Source of the DNA: Taxillus chinensis
Lineage: Eukaryota > Streptophyta > Magnoliopsida > Santalales > Loranthaceae
Direction: 5' to 3'
Assembly: GCA_023512835.1 (NCBI GenBank)
Contig: CM042087.1
Location: 54,229,897 to 54,293,896, forward strand
Length of the DNA: 64,000 nucleotides
Below are positions 1-11,384 of this stretch, in pieces (position 1 is the stretch's first letter; every line of letters starts with the position of its first letter). A program made the translations under genes and the position numbers. Below the pieces are notes generated by a model. That model did not search any database and was not told the origin of the DNA. It saw only the letters and a list, made by a program, of their open reading frames with translations.

Positions 1-1344
1 ATATAACACATACTAATAACATAAAAAAGAAAAAAAATACAAGAAAATACAACATATACTTAGCAACATAAAAAACAATACAGGAAAACATTAAGTATTA
101 CATCAAATATGAATATACATAAGCTAAAAAAAAGTAATAATACAGAACCGACTTTAGGGCTTCAACACCGGACTTTCGTTTGAATCCTTGTCTGCAATGA
201 CAGTCGCCTGCTCGAATTACCAAATCACCAAGTTCCAATAGTGCAAATGGCAAAAATCAATTGGGACTTTGATTTGGAGATTGCAGTGATATGTGGAGTT
301 GAGAAAAGATGAAAAACAATTTTTTCCGGGTTTTTCGGAGAAAACATGGGAGTGTGGAGAGATTGGGGTGAAATATTGGGAGAATGGCAAAAATTCGTAT
401 GGGCGTAATCGGGCGTTCTCTTTTTGGGGATCGGGAGCCGGGTATGAAGACTAGGCAGATAGCAAAATAGCGAGCATTGAAAAACACCTCTATCGGTTGC
501 CGGCTAATAAAAATGCGTCCCGTGACTGCACGGGAAAGAGCCTGTAGAAAATAAGGCCAAATAGCAAAAGTCTAAGGTCAAAGGGGTCGAAGTGTCTGCA
601 GGGTCGAAGGTTGGTGGGTTGAAAGTCGAAGGTCAATGGTCAATGGGTCGGAGGTCAACGATCAATGAGTCGAAGGTCAACTGGCGAAGGGTCGAAGGTT
701 AATCTTAGTGTCGAAGGTCTACCCTCGAAGGTTAAGGGGCGAAGGGTTGAAGGTTAATCTCCGGGTCGAAAGTCAACCCTCGAAGATCAAGGGTCAAAGG
801 TCAAGGGGCAAAGGGTCGAAGGTCAATCCTCGAAGACTCAAAGACTTCTTTGGTCGAAGACAGGTTTCGGGGCTTCGAGTCTACGAGTCTTCGAGTCTAG
901 TTTTTTTTAATTACCCTTTTACCCCCACCTAAAATGCCAAAACAGACAACCTTTTGAAGATTGTTTGGGAAGACCCATATTTTGGAGAATTTTGCATAGT
1001 CACTTTTCCGGGCAGTTTGACTAGGGGCATTGATCGTCTTTTGGCAAGTTTGACTTTTCCAACGAAAATTATTTTGGCCATAACTTCTTTGTTTTTCATT
1101 GAAATTGAGCTCAGTCAAGTGCGTTATTTTCCAAATTTCATCCTCTATCCCCTGGTACTAGTCTTGGGGGTACTTCAAGGGCTTGTAGCAAAGGTTATCC
1201 GTTTTGGGCTTCCTCGTTCGTGTAAGTGTAGCCATCTTGTGCAAATTTATGAACCTATTCAACAAGGTATATATGACATGGGCAAAATGTTATATATAAA
1301 AAATGGGGTTAGTATGTCTAACCTGGACAAAATGGGGTCCAACA
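1..1344 (-). mobile_element. Diverged Ogre/Tat-type LTR fragment
   Basis: The sequence is a diverged copy of the LTRs at 46886-49984 and 61408-64000, in the same orientation. Shared landmarks are the 'accgactttagggcttcaacacc' region near 150-170, the TCGAAGGTC repeat tract near 580-900, the 'ttggcaagtttgacttttcc' block near 1040-1060, and the terminal block ending in CA at 1344 (compare the end at 49984). It is about 0.8 kb shorter than the corresponding part of the young LTR. The left end lies outside the window. No polypurine tract follows the CA end, unlike at 49985, so it may be a solo LTR or a truncated element. Short ORFs inside it are not coding. Confidence 0.8.
575..900. repeat. GTCGAAGGTC iterated tract in LTR
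   Basis: The word TCGAAGGTC or close variants (GTCGAAGGTTAA, TCGAAGGTCAA, TCGAAGACTC) recurs many times with irregular 9-25 bp spacing and grades into 'cttcgagtctacgagtcttcgag' at the right end. The same tract type appears in the related LTRs at 49010-49470 and 63530-63990. Confidence 0.85.
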
Positions 1345-1408
1345 GTTAGTTTGGGAGGGAAGTCTAAGGGGCACTTAGTAGCTTATGTGGAGGTTGATGG
1401 TTCAGAGT

Positions 1409-1912
1409 CTAGGCCCGAATATTGTCCGGATTGGTCCTAAATGTAGAGGTTATTTCCCCCGATTTTAGCCATTTATGATTTATTTCCTTTTTCTTTTCAA
1501 GCTCTTGTTCAAGTCTTTTCAGATTAACTGTTAGGCCATTTAAGTTGGTATTTAGCAAATGATTTTCGGCTCTCAAATCATGATACCAGGCTTCTTTAAG
1601 ACGCTTAGCCTGACTACTCATATCTTGATACATTTGAGTAATTATTAATCTCTCATTCTTCTCATGATCACATTCAATTGTAAGAGATTCTAATCTACTC
1701 ATGAGCTTAGAGATAGAAGGTACCTTAGTGTTTGCCATAAGGCAGACATTTGGCTTCTTAGTTGGCTCATCGTCAGAGGATTCCTCTTCTTCTTCCGAGC
1801 CACTTATGTACTTCGAGATGAACGCCTTCCTCTTGTTCTTGCTATTATTCGAGGTAGAGCGTCGGGGTTTGACCTTGTCACTTTTGTTAGCCGCCTTCGG
1901 TTTTGTTTTGTG
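1409..1912 (-). pseudogene. Copia-type gag, C-terminal fragment
   Basis: An open minus-strand frame runs from about 1912 to 1409 without stops. It encodes a basic stretch (KVKPRRSTSNNSKNKRKAF), an acidic serine stretch (GSEEEEESSDDE), the phrase NVCLMANTK, and a heptad-like coiled-coil region. Basic stretch, acidic stretch and 'CLMA' in this order are typical of the region after the zinc knuckle in plant Copia gag. No RT, integrase or protease follows. It probably belongs with the gag pieces at 2690-3580 and the LTR at 3638-4930, with intervening sequence lost or replaced. It is a decayed fragment, not a host gene. Confidence 0.6.
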
Positions 1913-2690
1913 TTAGGGGGGTTTTTCATACCTATTTTAGTGTCAAATGAAGGGGATTTTATGAGAAAAGATCACATTTTTAACTTCATTTTGATGTATT
2001 TGATTTGTAAATGCACTAACCCCCTAACATAGCAATTATAGATCCTTTGTATGGTTTTTGGATGTTTTTAAATGAATAATAGGCCAAGTACAATGATCAA
2101 AGAAAGAAGAAAGGCATGGAAAACAATCTGCACTGCGGTTAACTGAAATTTGAAATGACCAAAAAGAAATAACGAAGCCAATTGACTTGACCAAAAGCTC
2201 CCGAGAGCTTGGTCATGTGAAATGGTCATTTCAAATTGAGTTGACCAAATGACTCGACCACGAGCGCTTCGCACGACGTATTCTCAGATCCACGTAATTC
2301 TTTCCAGATGCCACCTGTACAGCTTAAATCTCTTCATTAAAGGATCTGACGACTCTCCATCAACCATTTTGAGAGGGAAACAACTTCAAATTAATGGAGG
2401 GAATGGTTATTGACGGTTGGGTGGATCTCACACGCGGGAATGGGTTCTAAAAGGGGGAAATTGATGTAATTTGGGGTATCGTTGAATTGGGAGAGAGAGA
2501 GAGAGAGAGAGGAATCATTTGAGATTTTATGGCAAGAACAATTGTTTTGTTTATTACTATAGTAGCTTAAACCTCCATGGATTCCCTATTTCTCCCATAA
2601 GATCATTTATATTTGCTTGTTATTTAATTTACAACTTCAAATTGCTAATTATTACAAAACTAATCTTCAAATTACATCATGGAGTTACAA
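1913..2690. other. Non-coding stretch with (GA)n
   Basis: No gene is recognisable. The stretch contains a GA microsatellite near 2492-2513 and AT-rich sequence. It separates the two gag fragments of the same decayed Copia element, so it may be unrecognised LTR or inserted sequence. Confidence 0.5.
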
Positions 2691-3580
2691 AATGAACTTT
2701 ATACTTGATCACCTTCCCTGTGGGTTCAACATCCGGACTTTGAGTCCACTTTATTACTTGTAACGATCCATACGCTTGCGGAATTGCTAACACTTTGCAA
2801 TCCTTGGCCCAGTGACCTGGTTTCCCACAGCTTATAACAATCTTGGGAAAAAGACTCCGATCGCTCCTTTCTTAGAGGATGAGGAGGAGCCTCTTTTCAG
2901 TCCTTTTGCTTTTTCCTTAGAAATCATTCGAAGGATTTAACTAAAAAGGCTATCTTTTCTTCAACATCAGTTGACATTCAATAGATGCTCTGATAGAGCT
3001 TGCCGAATCTCCGATATATGCTCTCAAAAGATTCACTAGGTTTGTGAGAAAAACTCTCAAAGTTTTGTCAGAGAGCACAGATGACATTCGGCATTTGTGA
3101 CTAACTTCCATCATAGAGGATTGTCGATTTATCCCAAACGCATTTTGTTATCGTGTAGTCCTAGATGTCCGTGAAAACTTGGAATCCAAAGATGACGTAA
3201 CGTAAGCGAGCCTTTTCATTAGCGTCTTCGGCTCTTACCTTATTAGTGAGTTCGGCGTCAGTCTTTGGCATTCTAACTCTATTTTCTCTGATGGTCATCA
3301 GAATAGGTAGCTCCTGATGAAGACATGGCCACATCAAATGATCATGACATATCATGAACATCCTCATGTGAGCTTTCCACTGTGAGAATAGCTCTGGCGT
3401 GAATTTTGACGGTTTGGTCAGAGTGAATCCAGAACTCCATTGTTAAGGAGCAGCAGGAGCAGTGGGTTGAACACTTGTGCCCGAATCAACGTTTCCGTTG
3501 CTACTGCGGTTGGGGATGGGCTCTTGCGCACCTCCAGAGTTAAGGCGAGTATTGAACAACATGTTGCTTTCTTCGGCCAT
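2690..3580 (-). pseudogene. Copia-type gag, N-terminal part with zinc knuckle
   Basis: Reading from an ATG at 3580, the minus strand gives a gag-like start, then after a stop a segment with FTPELFSQWKAHMRMF (3161-3400 region). This resembles the conserved tryptophan segment at the start of UBN2/DUF4219-type gag. Near 2797-2839 a CX2CX4HX4C zinc knuckle (CGKPGHWAKDC) is readable, but one extra base before the second Cys codon breaks the frame. Several stops and frameshifts show the gene is dead. The PBS and LTR lie immediately upstream (3621-4930), fixing the orientation as minus. The nucleocapsid assignment rests on the knuckle, the rest on position. Confidence 0.6.
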
Positions 3581-3620
3581 TTTAGAGAGAGAGTGAGATC
3601 TCTACTTTGAATATGTAGAA

Positions 3621-3635
3621 CTTTCTACGATACCA
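3621..3635 (-). other. Primer-binding site, initiator-Met-like
   Basis: On the minus strand TGGTATCGTAGAAAG follows the LTR end by two bases. It differs slightly from the usual Copia PBS TGGTATCAGAGC complementary to initiator methionine tRNA. It fixes the LTR at 3638-4930 as the 5' LTR of a minus-strand element. Confidence 0.6.
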
Positions 3636-3637
3636 CT

Positions 3638-4930
3638 TGTTGGTCCCGGGGAGCCTAGAGGGGGTTTAATAAACTCTTCTTGAAAACTCTTTCTAACTCT
3701 TTGGCGCAACACTTAATCTGGTTAATGAATAAACTCAATGCGGAAGACAACCAGATGGTGAAAGTATTCTATTTATTATCAAAAGATAATTACAACAAAA
3801 TAGTAGCAGATTAAAGCAAAGTACAAGCTTTTGGATCTTCTGCAAGTATATCTCTCTTTTGTTTACAGTAACACTTTGTTTATCAATCATGCACACACTA
3901 GCCAAAATGAAATCCTCTAAGCTCTTTCACATATACACACATCTATGAAAATATACAAGACTTAGTATATATAGACATCCCTAGGAAATATTCTTGGAAC
4001 GGGATTTTTCGAATAGTGTGTAGCATTAAAGGCTTCTCGAAAAATACATATACTATAACTGTTGAGGATATGGAGCTCAAAATGTTGGAAGGATAAACAG
4101 ATTGAATTGTTTTGCATGATTCCAATGCATTAAAAGCTTTGTCCACGCATCCGAGTGATCCATGTGTAAGATGATAAATGTTCAACAGATATTTCTTACA
4201 TCGGGACACAGTGAGCTGATAACCTTGAATGCGGAGCTGATTAGTAGGAGCAATGTTGACTTAGTCCGTTGTAAGGTTCCTTACTCTGTGTTAGTGAAGC
4301 TCAGATCCTTATTCTATGTCAGCGCTTCCTTACTCCGTGTGAATGAAAGATTCGGAAGGCTTACTCCGTGTAAGCGCTTCCTTATTTCGCATTAGTAAAG
4401 GTTTGGATTCCTTACTTCGTGTCGGGCGCTTCCTTACTACGCATCTCTTTCCTTACTCCGTGAGAACAAAGGATTCGGATCCTTATTCCACACAAGTCCT
4501 TTCTTACTCCGTGTGAATAAAATACTCGGATTCCTTACTCCGTGTCTTTTTGTCCTTAGTCCGCGTGAGTGAAAGACTTAGCTCCTTATTCTGCAATTTC
4601 TTTCTTACTCTGTGCGAGTCATAGACTAGGATTCTTAGTCCATCTAAGAGATAGACTCGGATTCCTTAGTCCATATCTTTAAGTGCTTAGTCCGCGTTAA
4701 TAATACTTACTCTGTATCTTGTAATAACTTGGTTATTTATCAAGTTGATTGACGACACTCACGTTGGTCTTAATCAGGATTATGTATCCCTTCCTTAACT
4801 TTGTACTTACGAGTGAAGATTAAGATTAACACTTGTCTTTTGCAACATGTTAGAAATTACATTGAAAGATCTTTAACCAAATTACATAGGATTTTGTCAG
4901 CATCATCCAAATTCTGGGTTTGATCCAACA
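3638..4930 (-). mobile_element. 5' LTR of decayed Copia element
   Basis: The 1293-bp segment begins TGTTGGTCCC and ends TTTGATCCAACA on the plus strand, so both edges have canonical TG/CA ends with a short inverted repeat (TGTTGG / CCAACA). A PBS abuts its lower edge and gag remnants follow. No partner LTR is seen in the window, so the element is truncated on its 3' side. Confidence 0.75.
4255..4720. repeat. Degenerate CCTTACTCCGTG iterations in LTR
   Basis: The word CTTACTCCGTG (variants CTTAGTCCGCG, CTTATTCCGC) recurs about 15 or more times, spaced roughly 20-35 bp, alternating with 'agtgaaagactcggattc'-like words. It is an irregular, old tandem array confined to the LTR interior. Confidence 0.75.
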
Positions 4931-5848
4931 GGAAGGAATGAGAAAAATTATTATACTTTACTGATACGATTTCCTTTATTTTTTCTACGTCCATCCATTT
5001 TAAAGTTAATTGATGATATGGTCCTTGGGGACATTTGAGCCAAATATAGAGTTAATGCTATATCCTTTTACATTTGTATTTCCATCGAACTCAGATTTTA
5101 GGATAATCATTGTAGAAATTTTGAAACTGAGGTTTGCCTGATTACAATGGACCTCTTGCAAAAGCACTAAATCAGATGCATTGTGATTAATCTTAAACTT
5201 TTACGGACTTTGTACTCCCCCGACTCACTGAAGTCATGTGAATTGTTTAAAATTCTGATTGTTATTGGAAGGACACTGTGGTTATTGGAAGGACACTTCT
5301 CTTTCCCCTTTCTTTTCCTGTATTCTGGTTTTTGTTTTTTGAAATTACAATTCTGATTGTTAGATTTGAGAAATTAGATATTGACCAATTGAGTTGTGCA
5401 TCAACAAATTGAGTATTGACTGACTATTAATTAGTATTTAGAATTGTAGTTATAAATTTTAGTTTATGATTACTATAAATTAATTATAAAAAATTTTAAG
5501 ATTTAATAATTAAACAAAAATAGGGCACCTGCTTAAAAGCCTGTCCAGGGCATCAATTTCTTTTGGCCCGGCCCTGATTTTTTTAATATTGAATTCAATA
5601 CTCATTATCCCCTCAAATTCATATAACACGGGCACGAATTGTTTAGTCTGAATGAATGTAGATGAATGCATAAATGATTTTGTAATATGCAGTACCCGTG
5701 TGCGTACCATCACTACCATGCATATGAGATTATTGATTTATTTATTATTATTATTACATGAATGGCTTTGCTATATAGAATTGGTACGCGCACATGCATC
5801 CGAACCGTTAATTTATTAAGAAAAAGAAAAAACAAATCAACGGCCACA
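4931..5848. other. Intergenic, nothing recognised
   Basis: AT-rich sequence without a supported gene. A short direct duplication of 'ggttattggaaggacact' occurs near 5258-5297. Short ORFs look like chance. Confidence 0.5.
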
Positions 5849-5851
5849 TAA

Positions 5852-6249
5852 GAGCATCCACTATAGACTCTCTATATGTATTTTTTTGTCAGTTTGAAGA
5901 GCTAGTTTAACAAAAAATACCATAAAACTGCACTTTTCAAACTCTCTATTCTAAAAAAAAATTTTAACAAAATGAATAGTAACTCTTTAAATTTAACCAA
6001 ATACTATTCACTCTCTATTTATTAAAATATTATATTTTCTCTCACCATATTTACTTTTCTGTTTCTTTTTTCTCTTTTCACATTTACTTTTCATTTAAAA
6101 GAATAAATAAATATTTAAAAAGTAATATTTTAATTGATAAAATGGTTAAAATAGAGAGACTAAAAAGTGTGCTTGGGTTGTTAAAATAGAAAAGATATAC
6201 TTTTGGTTATTTTGAAGAGCCAAATTTGAAGAGACTATAGTGGATGCTC
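5852..6249. mobile_element. Tourist-like MITE (PIF/Harbinger type)
   Basis: Terminal inverted repeats GAGCATCCACTATAG (5852) and CTATAGTGGATGCTC (ends 6249) enclose about 400 bp of AT-rich non-coding DNA. The element is flanked on both sides by TAA (5849-5851 and 6250-6252). A 3-bp TAA duplication is the hallmark of PIF/Harbinger-derived MITEs. No transposase is encoded. Confidence 0.85.
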
Positions 6250-6769
6250 TAAGTTAGTACATTTAGAATTTTTCATAAGTTAATGTTTGAAATTTTGAAG
6301 GCGTATATATTGAATATGGATTAAACTGTAAACGTATATATTTAGAACTAGTCTACTTCGGTTGAAAATATACCAGATATTTCGTTGCAAGCAAGAAAAA
6401 ACATTGTAGTAACTAGTAAAGGTTTGTAGTAAGTTGGTCATGCACATATTAATTGTAATATTTCCATAAATACGTGGAATTATCTGTGTTAATTCCCAAA
6501 AACCAATTGCACTAAATAAATTGGAGGAGTTGAAAAAAGTAGAATTGGATAGGTTGTCACAGGTGTTATTAAATCAAACTGAATAAATAACTTATTCTGC
6601 TTTTTTTATATAACAATTGAACTATTAAAAATTAAAATCCAGAATTAACAATTTAAAAATAATAAATGAAACTAAATAATAAAATTATCTATTATAAATA
6701 GTTAATTAAAATTTAATTCTCGAATTTCTAATGATCAAAAATCAAAACATTAATCACGGCAGTTTTTAT

Positions 6770-7110
6770 AAATTTTTTTTATTTTATTAGTTTGAAGAGT
6801 TAATTTTAAAAAATAATTAAAATTTTCACTTTTCAGACTTTTTATTTTAATAAAATTTTAAATAATAGTTTTTTAAATTTAATATTTAATTATTATTAAT
6901 TTTCTACTTTTAATCAAATTTTTTTCTTTTTTCAATTTTTTCTTTTCTGAAACAAAAAATAAATAAATATTTAAAATAAAAATAATATTTTAATCTAAAA
7001 CTGAATTTTTAAAATATAAAAGTTAAAAATGTAATCCAAAAAGGTAAATAGTTAAAATAACAATAAGAAATAATTTAATTATTTTGAATGACTAAATTTT
7101 AAATAATAAA
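6770..7110. mobile_element. Decayed relative of the 5852-6249 MITE
   Basis: The order of words matches the interior of the MITE just upstream: 'agtttgaagag', 'cacttttcagactttttatttt', 'cttttttcaattttttcttttc', 'aataaataaatatttaaaa', and 'ttaattattttgaatgac'. The termini have decayed, so the boundaries are approximate and no duplication can be assigned. Confidence 0.55.
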
Positions 7111-8138
7111 TACAGAATATATAAAATATAAATTTAAAATCGAGCAATCAAATCAAATTACCATTCCGAGTCAATTTTTAAGCTTAGGATTTTACGTTAT
7201 TTTGGACTCAAAAAATAAATAAAGAGAGTTTTGATCCTATGAGTTTTGATCCTATCGATAATAATCCGATGCTCATGTATTATAATTTTATCCAGCGATA
7301 ATTGATATGCAAAATAAGGCGATACGTTAGGCTATCAAACCAGCTAACTTATAACAAATCATGATTGTAAAAATTGTGTCTCATCATTAAGAAAAGAGAA
7401 GAACTTCTATTTCGTCTGTATTCGTAACATGATTATATTGCGTCAATAACAAACAAATAAAGCATATATATATATATATAAAACACGTTTACTTTGATTA
7501 ATCTGTGTTTCGTACATTAATATATATTGGAAAACAAAATCAAAGGCGGTGTTTATGAAAGGTTGAAGATAGGCCCATGCAACGAAAAGAGCACTCATGA
7601 AAATCAACACGTTGGTCGCATGTTGAAAATATTACGCTGCATGCTTAATGTTTCCACCAGCTTAACAATTGATCTCTATCTTCTTCTTCTTTTTTCTTAA
7701 TATAAATTAATGAAAAAAAATGCATGTTTGGGCCTGATTAGTGGTCCAAGTATTTAGAAAAAAATTGCGGTAATGCGGTTGGATATCCCACGAGCTACAC
7801 TAACTCACGAATAATACACAAACTAGCTAGCTTAGTAGAAAAAATATGGGTTAAATAAGATTTTCGATTCAATTACACCGAAAGTTGGCGTTTCCGGTCA
7901 AATGCATCAATAATCCCCTTTTGACATGTTTAGCTTTGGTGTATGGTGGATAGTGGATACCCATTGATTAATATGGGTGCTTAAACACTCGAGTATGAAA
8001 TTGGAATCTGGGGGTGAAAATATATATGTTGTAACAAACAAAAAAAGAAGAAAAAGGTCCAAAAATGTTACCCACTTGCAAATTACACTGAGTTTTTTTA
8101 ATTATATATATTGTGCTTTTTTTTTTTCATTTTTTCTT
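7111..8138. other. Intergenic, AT-rich
   Basis: No gene is recognised. The stretch holds a TA microsatellite near 7467-7482 and a direct duplication of 'gagttttgatcctat' near 7228-7255. Confidence 0.5.
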
Positions 8139-8324
8139 GTCAAATTGAAGACAAGTTACATTTTATTGCTGTGCCGTAAACCCAGCTTATATGGTACAAG
8201 GACGTACGTCTAAATATGGACGTACCATAAATACACAATTGTACATCCTAATGATAATTGACGTACTAAAATAAGAAGATACACAATCTCCTTAGAAAAG
8301 GAAAATATAAAGATCTACGACCGT
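8139..8324 (-). repeat. 3' LTR of Copia derivative
   Basis: Direct repeat of 11195-11384 with about a dozen differences. The inner boundary at about 8324 is set by where the similarity to the other copy stops. Confidence 0.8.
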
Positions 8325-8325
8325 A

Positions 8326-10183
8326 ATGAGCCAAAGGATAATTCGTACCCGTGTCACCAGAGGGGGAGGACGTGTCTGCGACACGAAATCACGCAACATG
8401 CTGGAGGGTATTTTAGTCTGGTGCCCACGTTCGAGCCGTTCTGTCTCTGTGGAGGGATCTGTCGAGGGAACCCCATGCTCTGCCGCTGTATCACTAGGAA
8501 GGGTTGTCCCGTCCGCCGCCGTTGGAGCCACCCTCGCCTCCTCGGGAGTCAAGGACAGGGGAACGTTAGAGGTAGGCGCCCTAGTCACCTCCGTGGGATC
8601 CATGGGAGCCCCAGTTGTCGCCGTCGGATCTGCCGCAACCCCCCTGGAGACGGTGGGGGTCCATGTCTGGTTTCGTCAGGCGAAGACGCAAGAGGAGAGG
8701 TGGATGCGTCCGGTGCCCCGAGGTCAGTGTCGCACGAAGGGACTGGATGCGTGGAGCTGGCGCCAACGGGAGCTGGGTCGTGCAAAGGGAACTTTGTCTC
8801 TGAAAAAATCACATCACGGGTAATAAAGAAATCTTGGGTTGTGAGATCATAAAGCAGCCATCCTCGTGTAGCATATGGATAGCCGACAAAAACACACCGG
8901 TGGGATCGACTGGCAAATTTGTCCTTGTCGCGGTTTATATTTTTGCCATAACATAAACAGCCAAACACACGCAAGTGTCCATAAGAGGGTGGTGCACCGA
9001 ACAATATTTCATATGGGGATTTGTAACCGAATAGACGTGAGGGAGTGCGGTTGATCAAGTAACCAGCAGTCAGAATGCATTCCCCCCAAAAAGCAATAGG
9101 AAGATTGGCCTGGAAACGCAATGCACGGGCGACATTTAAAATATGACGATGTTTGCGCTCCACCCGCCCATTTTGTTGAGGTGTGGCACGGCAAGAAGTC
9201 TGGTGCACAATTCCTTGTTCAAGGAAATAAGATGTCATGCACGTGAATTTTGTGCCATTATCAGTGCGAATAATACGCACCCTTGTTTGAAATTGCCGCT
9301 CCACCATCGCAAGAAAATTGTGCAAGACACAACCAACCTCGGATTTTGCGTGCAATAAATATATCCACACCGAGCGAGAATAATCATCCACAATAGTGAG
9401 AAAGTAGGAAGCCCCAGAGAAAGTAACAGTTTTATAAGGGCCCCATAAATCGCAATGAATCAAGGCAAATTTTTCTGTAGCATTATTCTCACTTAAACAA
9501 AATAATTCTCGAGTTTGTTTTGCTCGAACACAAACGTCACATACTTTATTTTCGGACACGGCCACAATAGGATGGCCAACAACACCAGACAAGCTACTTA
9601 CTACTTGAGAAGATGGATGACCCAGTCGTTGATGCCATAAATCAAATGATACTGTTGTAGTCAACGCATGTGCAGGGACTGGATGGAAGCTCTCAAGGTA
9701 GTATAGCCCATTCCGTTGCTCACCCGCTCCAATCACCGTCCTCGAAGTGCGGTCCTGGATAACACAAGAGGTAGCTGTAAATTGAATATGATAGGCCTTA
9801 TTAGCCAGTAATTGGGCGATTGATATCAAATTACAGTCCAATTGCGGAATGAAGAGCACGTCATGCAATTGGATGTTGTCATTCAACAAAACAGTCCCTA
9901 TTTGAAGAGCCTGAACTGTTCGCCCATCAGGTAAACCAACAGCACACCCGGTGAGATTTTTCCGCTCACGTAAAGAGCCAAGATCACAAGTCATGTGCTG
10001 CGTAGCACCGGTATCAATTATCCAAGACAAATGATGGCGTGCAGTGGGCTTACCAGTCAAATGTTCCACGGTACCGTTTTTGGATGACTGCATCAGATGT
10101 AAGAGTGTTTTCCACTGTTCATCGCTAAAGCCGCTCTTCCCAGAATTGTCGGCAGTCACGTCGGACATGGAGGACGTAAGCAA
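8326..10183 (-). pseudogene. Copia protease-integrase remnant (RT/RNase H deleted)
   Basis: The 532-residue frame from 10183 to 8585 holds a protease motif IIDTGATQHM (about residue 55), the pre-integrase motif WHQRLGHPS followed by CDVC, and an integrase core with the DDE residues in IHCDLWGP, IIRTDNGTKF and GRVERKHRHI. The integrase C-terminal stretch LRVFGCLCY and VFVGYP follows. After a frameshift near 8600 the overlapping frame 8603-8292 carries GHQTKIPSSMLRDFVS, the linker that normally precedes RT, and then runs into the LTR. The element makes no RT, so it would depend on another copy for mobility. Protease and integrase active-site residues are preserved. Confidence 0.85.
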
Positions 10184-10201
10184 TCCCTATGCAACGTTGG
10201 C

Positions 10202-11172
10202 TCATGGATTGCTACCACGCCCACGTCCTCTGAGAGAATTGCCGCGACCGGCACATTTGTCACCTCGACCGTCCGACCGGGGTCGATCACCCCACCAATC
10301 AGGGTACCCAATAGCTTGGAAACAGTGTTTAGCATCATGTCCGCGACGCTGGCATAGAGAATAAATTAAAATCTGCTTCTCGTCATTCAAAGTGCGGCGC
10401 CCACCACTGGTACCTTGGACAGCAAAGGCCATAGCATCCCTCCCCACTTCCTTGGTACGCACAATATGCTTCACACATTCCTCTTGTATCACCATGGCGT
10501 ATGCCCTGTTGAGCGTAGGAAGAGGCTCTGTACTAAGAATATTAGACCGCACTGTCCCATAAACATCATCGCCTAAGCCCAGCAGAAATTGATGCACCTT
10601 TCCTTCCTCCCGTTTTTTCTCAAACGCTATATTTAGTTTGCAAGTGCACGCACCACATTGACATGTGGGTTGCTGATCATAGTTAGCCAATTCTTCCCAA
10701 AGTTGTTTCAACTTCCCATAGTAAGCCACAATGGAAAGATCTTTCTGACGACAATTTGCCAATTCAGCGTGCAGTTGCCGTATACGTGGTCCATTAGCAA
10801 CTGCAAATCTCTCCTTGATATCGTCCCAGAGATCTTTTGCTGCCTCCATATGGATAATGGTGGACCACAAGGTTGGTTCAATGGGGTTGAAAATCCATGA
10901 AACCAACATTGAATTCATAGTCCACCAATCTTCAAGGTCAACCGAGTCCATAGCAGGCTGAGGAATGGTTCCTGCGACAAACCCGTATTTCTTCTTCGTG
11001 TGCAACGAAGTACGCATTGCGCGCGTCCATTTTTCATAAATCACCCTGCAAATTGGACTTGGGTGATAACATTCCCAGGATTATCATTGGGATGCAACAA
11101 ATAGGGGGACACAGTAGAGGTGGGTTTCTTCTCACCACGCCCCTCTCTCATCTCACGTTCGGATTTAGCCAT
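10202..11172 (-). pseudogene. Copia gag (UBN2-type) with zinc knuckle, frameshifted
   Basis: The minus frame from 11044 to 10202 encodes a retrotransposon gag. It has a W-containing N-terminal segment (YEKWTRAMRTSLHTKKKYGFV), the central domain with LWDDIKERF and FLLGLGDDVYGTVRSNIL, and a C-terminal zinc knuckle (CQRRGHDAKHC) followed by FQAIGYPDWW and an arginine/glycine-rich tail. The natural start is the ATG at 11172, just inside the PBS. A one-base shift with a stop near 11042 separates the first ~40 residues from the rest. The protease frame starts close downstream at 10183. The protein would coat the element RNA. Confidence 0.85.
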
Positions 11173-11181
11173 GAGGATTAT

Positions 11182-11194
11182 GGCTCTGATACCA
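11182..11194 (-). other. Primer-binding site (initiator Met tRNA)
   Basis: TGGTATCAGAGCC on the minus strand directly follows the 5' LTR end at 11195. It is the standard Copia primer site complementary to the 3' end of initiator methionine tRNA. Confidence 0.9.
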
Positions 11195-11384
11195 TGTCAA
11201 ATTGAAGACAAGTTATGTTTTATTGCTGTGCCGTAAACCAGCTTATATGGTACAAGGACATACGTCTAAATATGGATGCACCATAAATACACAATTGTAC
11301 AGCCTAATGATAATTGACGTACTAAAATAAGAAGATACATAATCTCCTTAGAAAAGGAAAATATACAGGTCTACGACCGTAATA
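11195..11384 (-). repeat. 5' LTR of Copia derivative
   Basis: Partner of 8139-8324. The PBS abuts its lower edge. The outer edge is approximate because both copies diverge after 'ctacgaccgtaat'. Confidence 0.8.

Larger units (their letters stand above)
8139..11384 (-). mobile_element. Copia deletion derivative with very short LTRs
   Basis: Two direct repeats of about 187-190 bp, both starting TGTCAAATTGAAGACA on the plus strand and ending near 'ctacgaccgtaat', bound a minus-strand Copia interior. The order is PBS, gag, protease, integrase, then a jump straight into the 3' LTR. RT and RNase H, which follow integrase in Copia, are missing, as is a recognisable polypurine tract. No matching target duplication was found and the outer (TG) end of the 3' LTR in element orientation is not canonical. 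The deletion therefore probably removed the RT/RNase H/PPT block and perhaps the LTR edge. Confidence 0.85.

Noticed and set aside
8326..8852. Plus-strand ORFs of 143-165 codons
   Set aside because: They mirror the minus-strand Copia integrase tail, which has clear domain motifs.
10044..10364. Plus-strand 106-codon ORF
   Set aside because: Shadow of the gag zinc-knuckle region and the protease frame on the minus strand.
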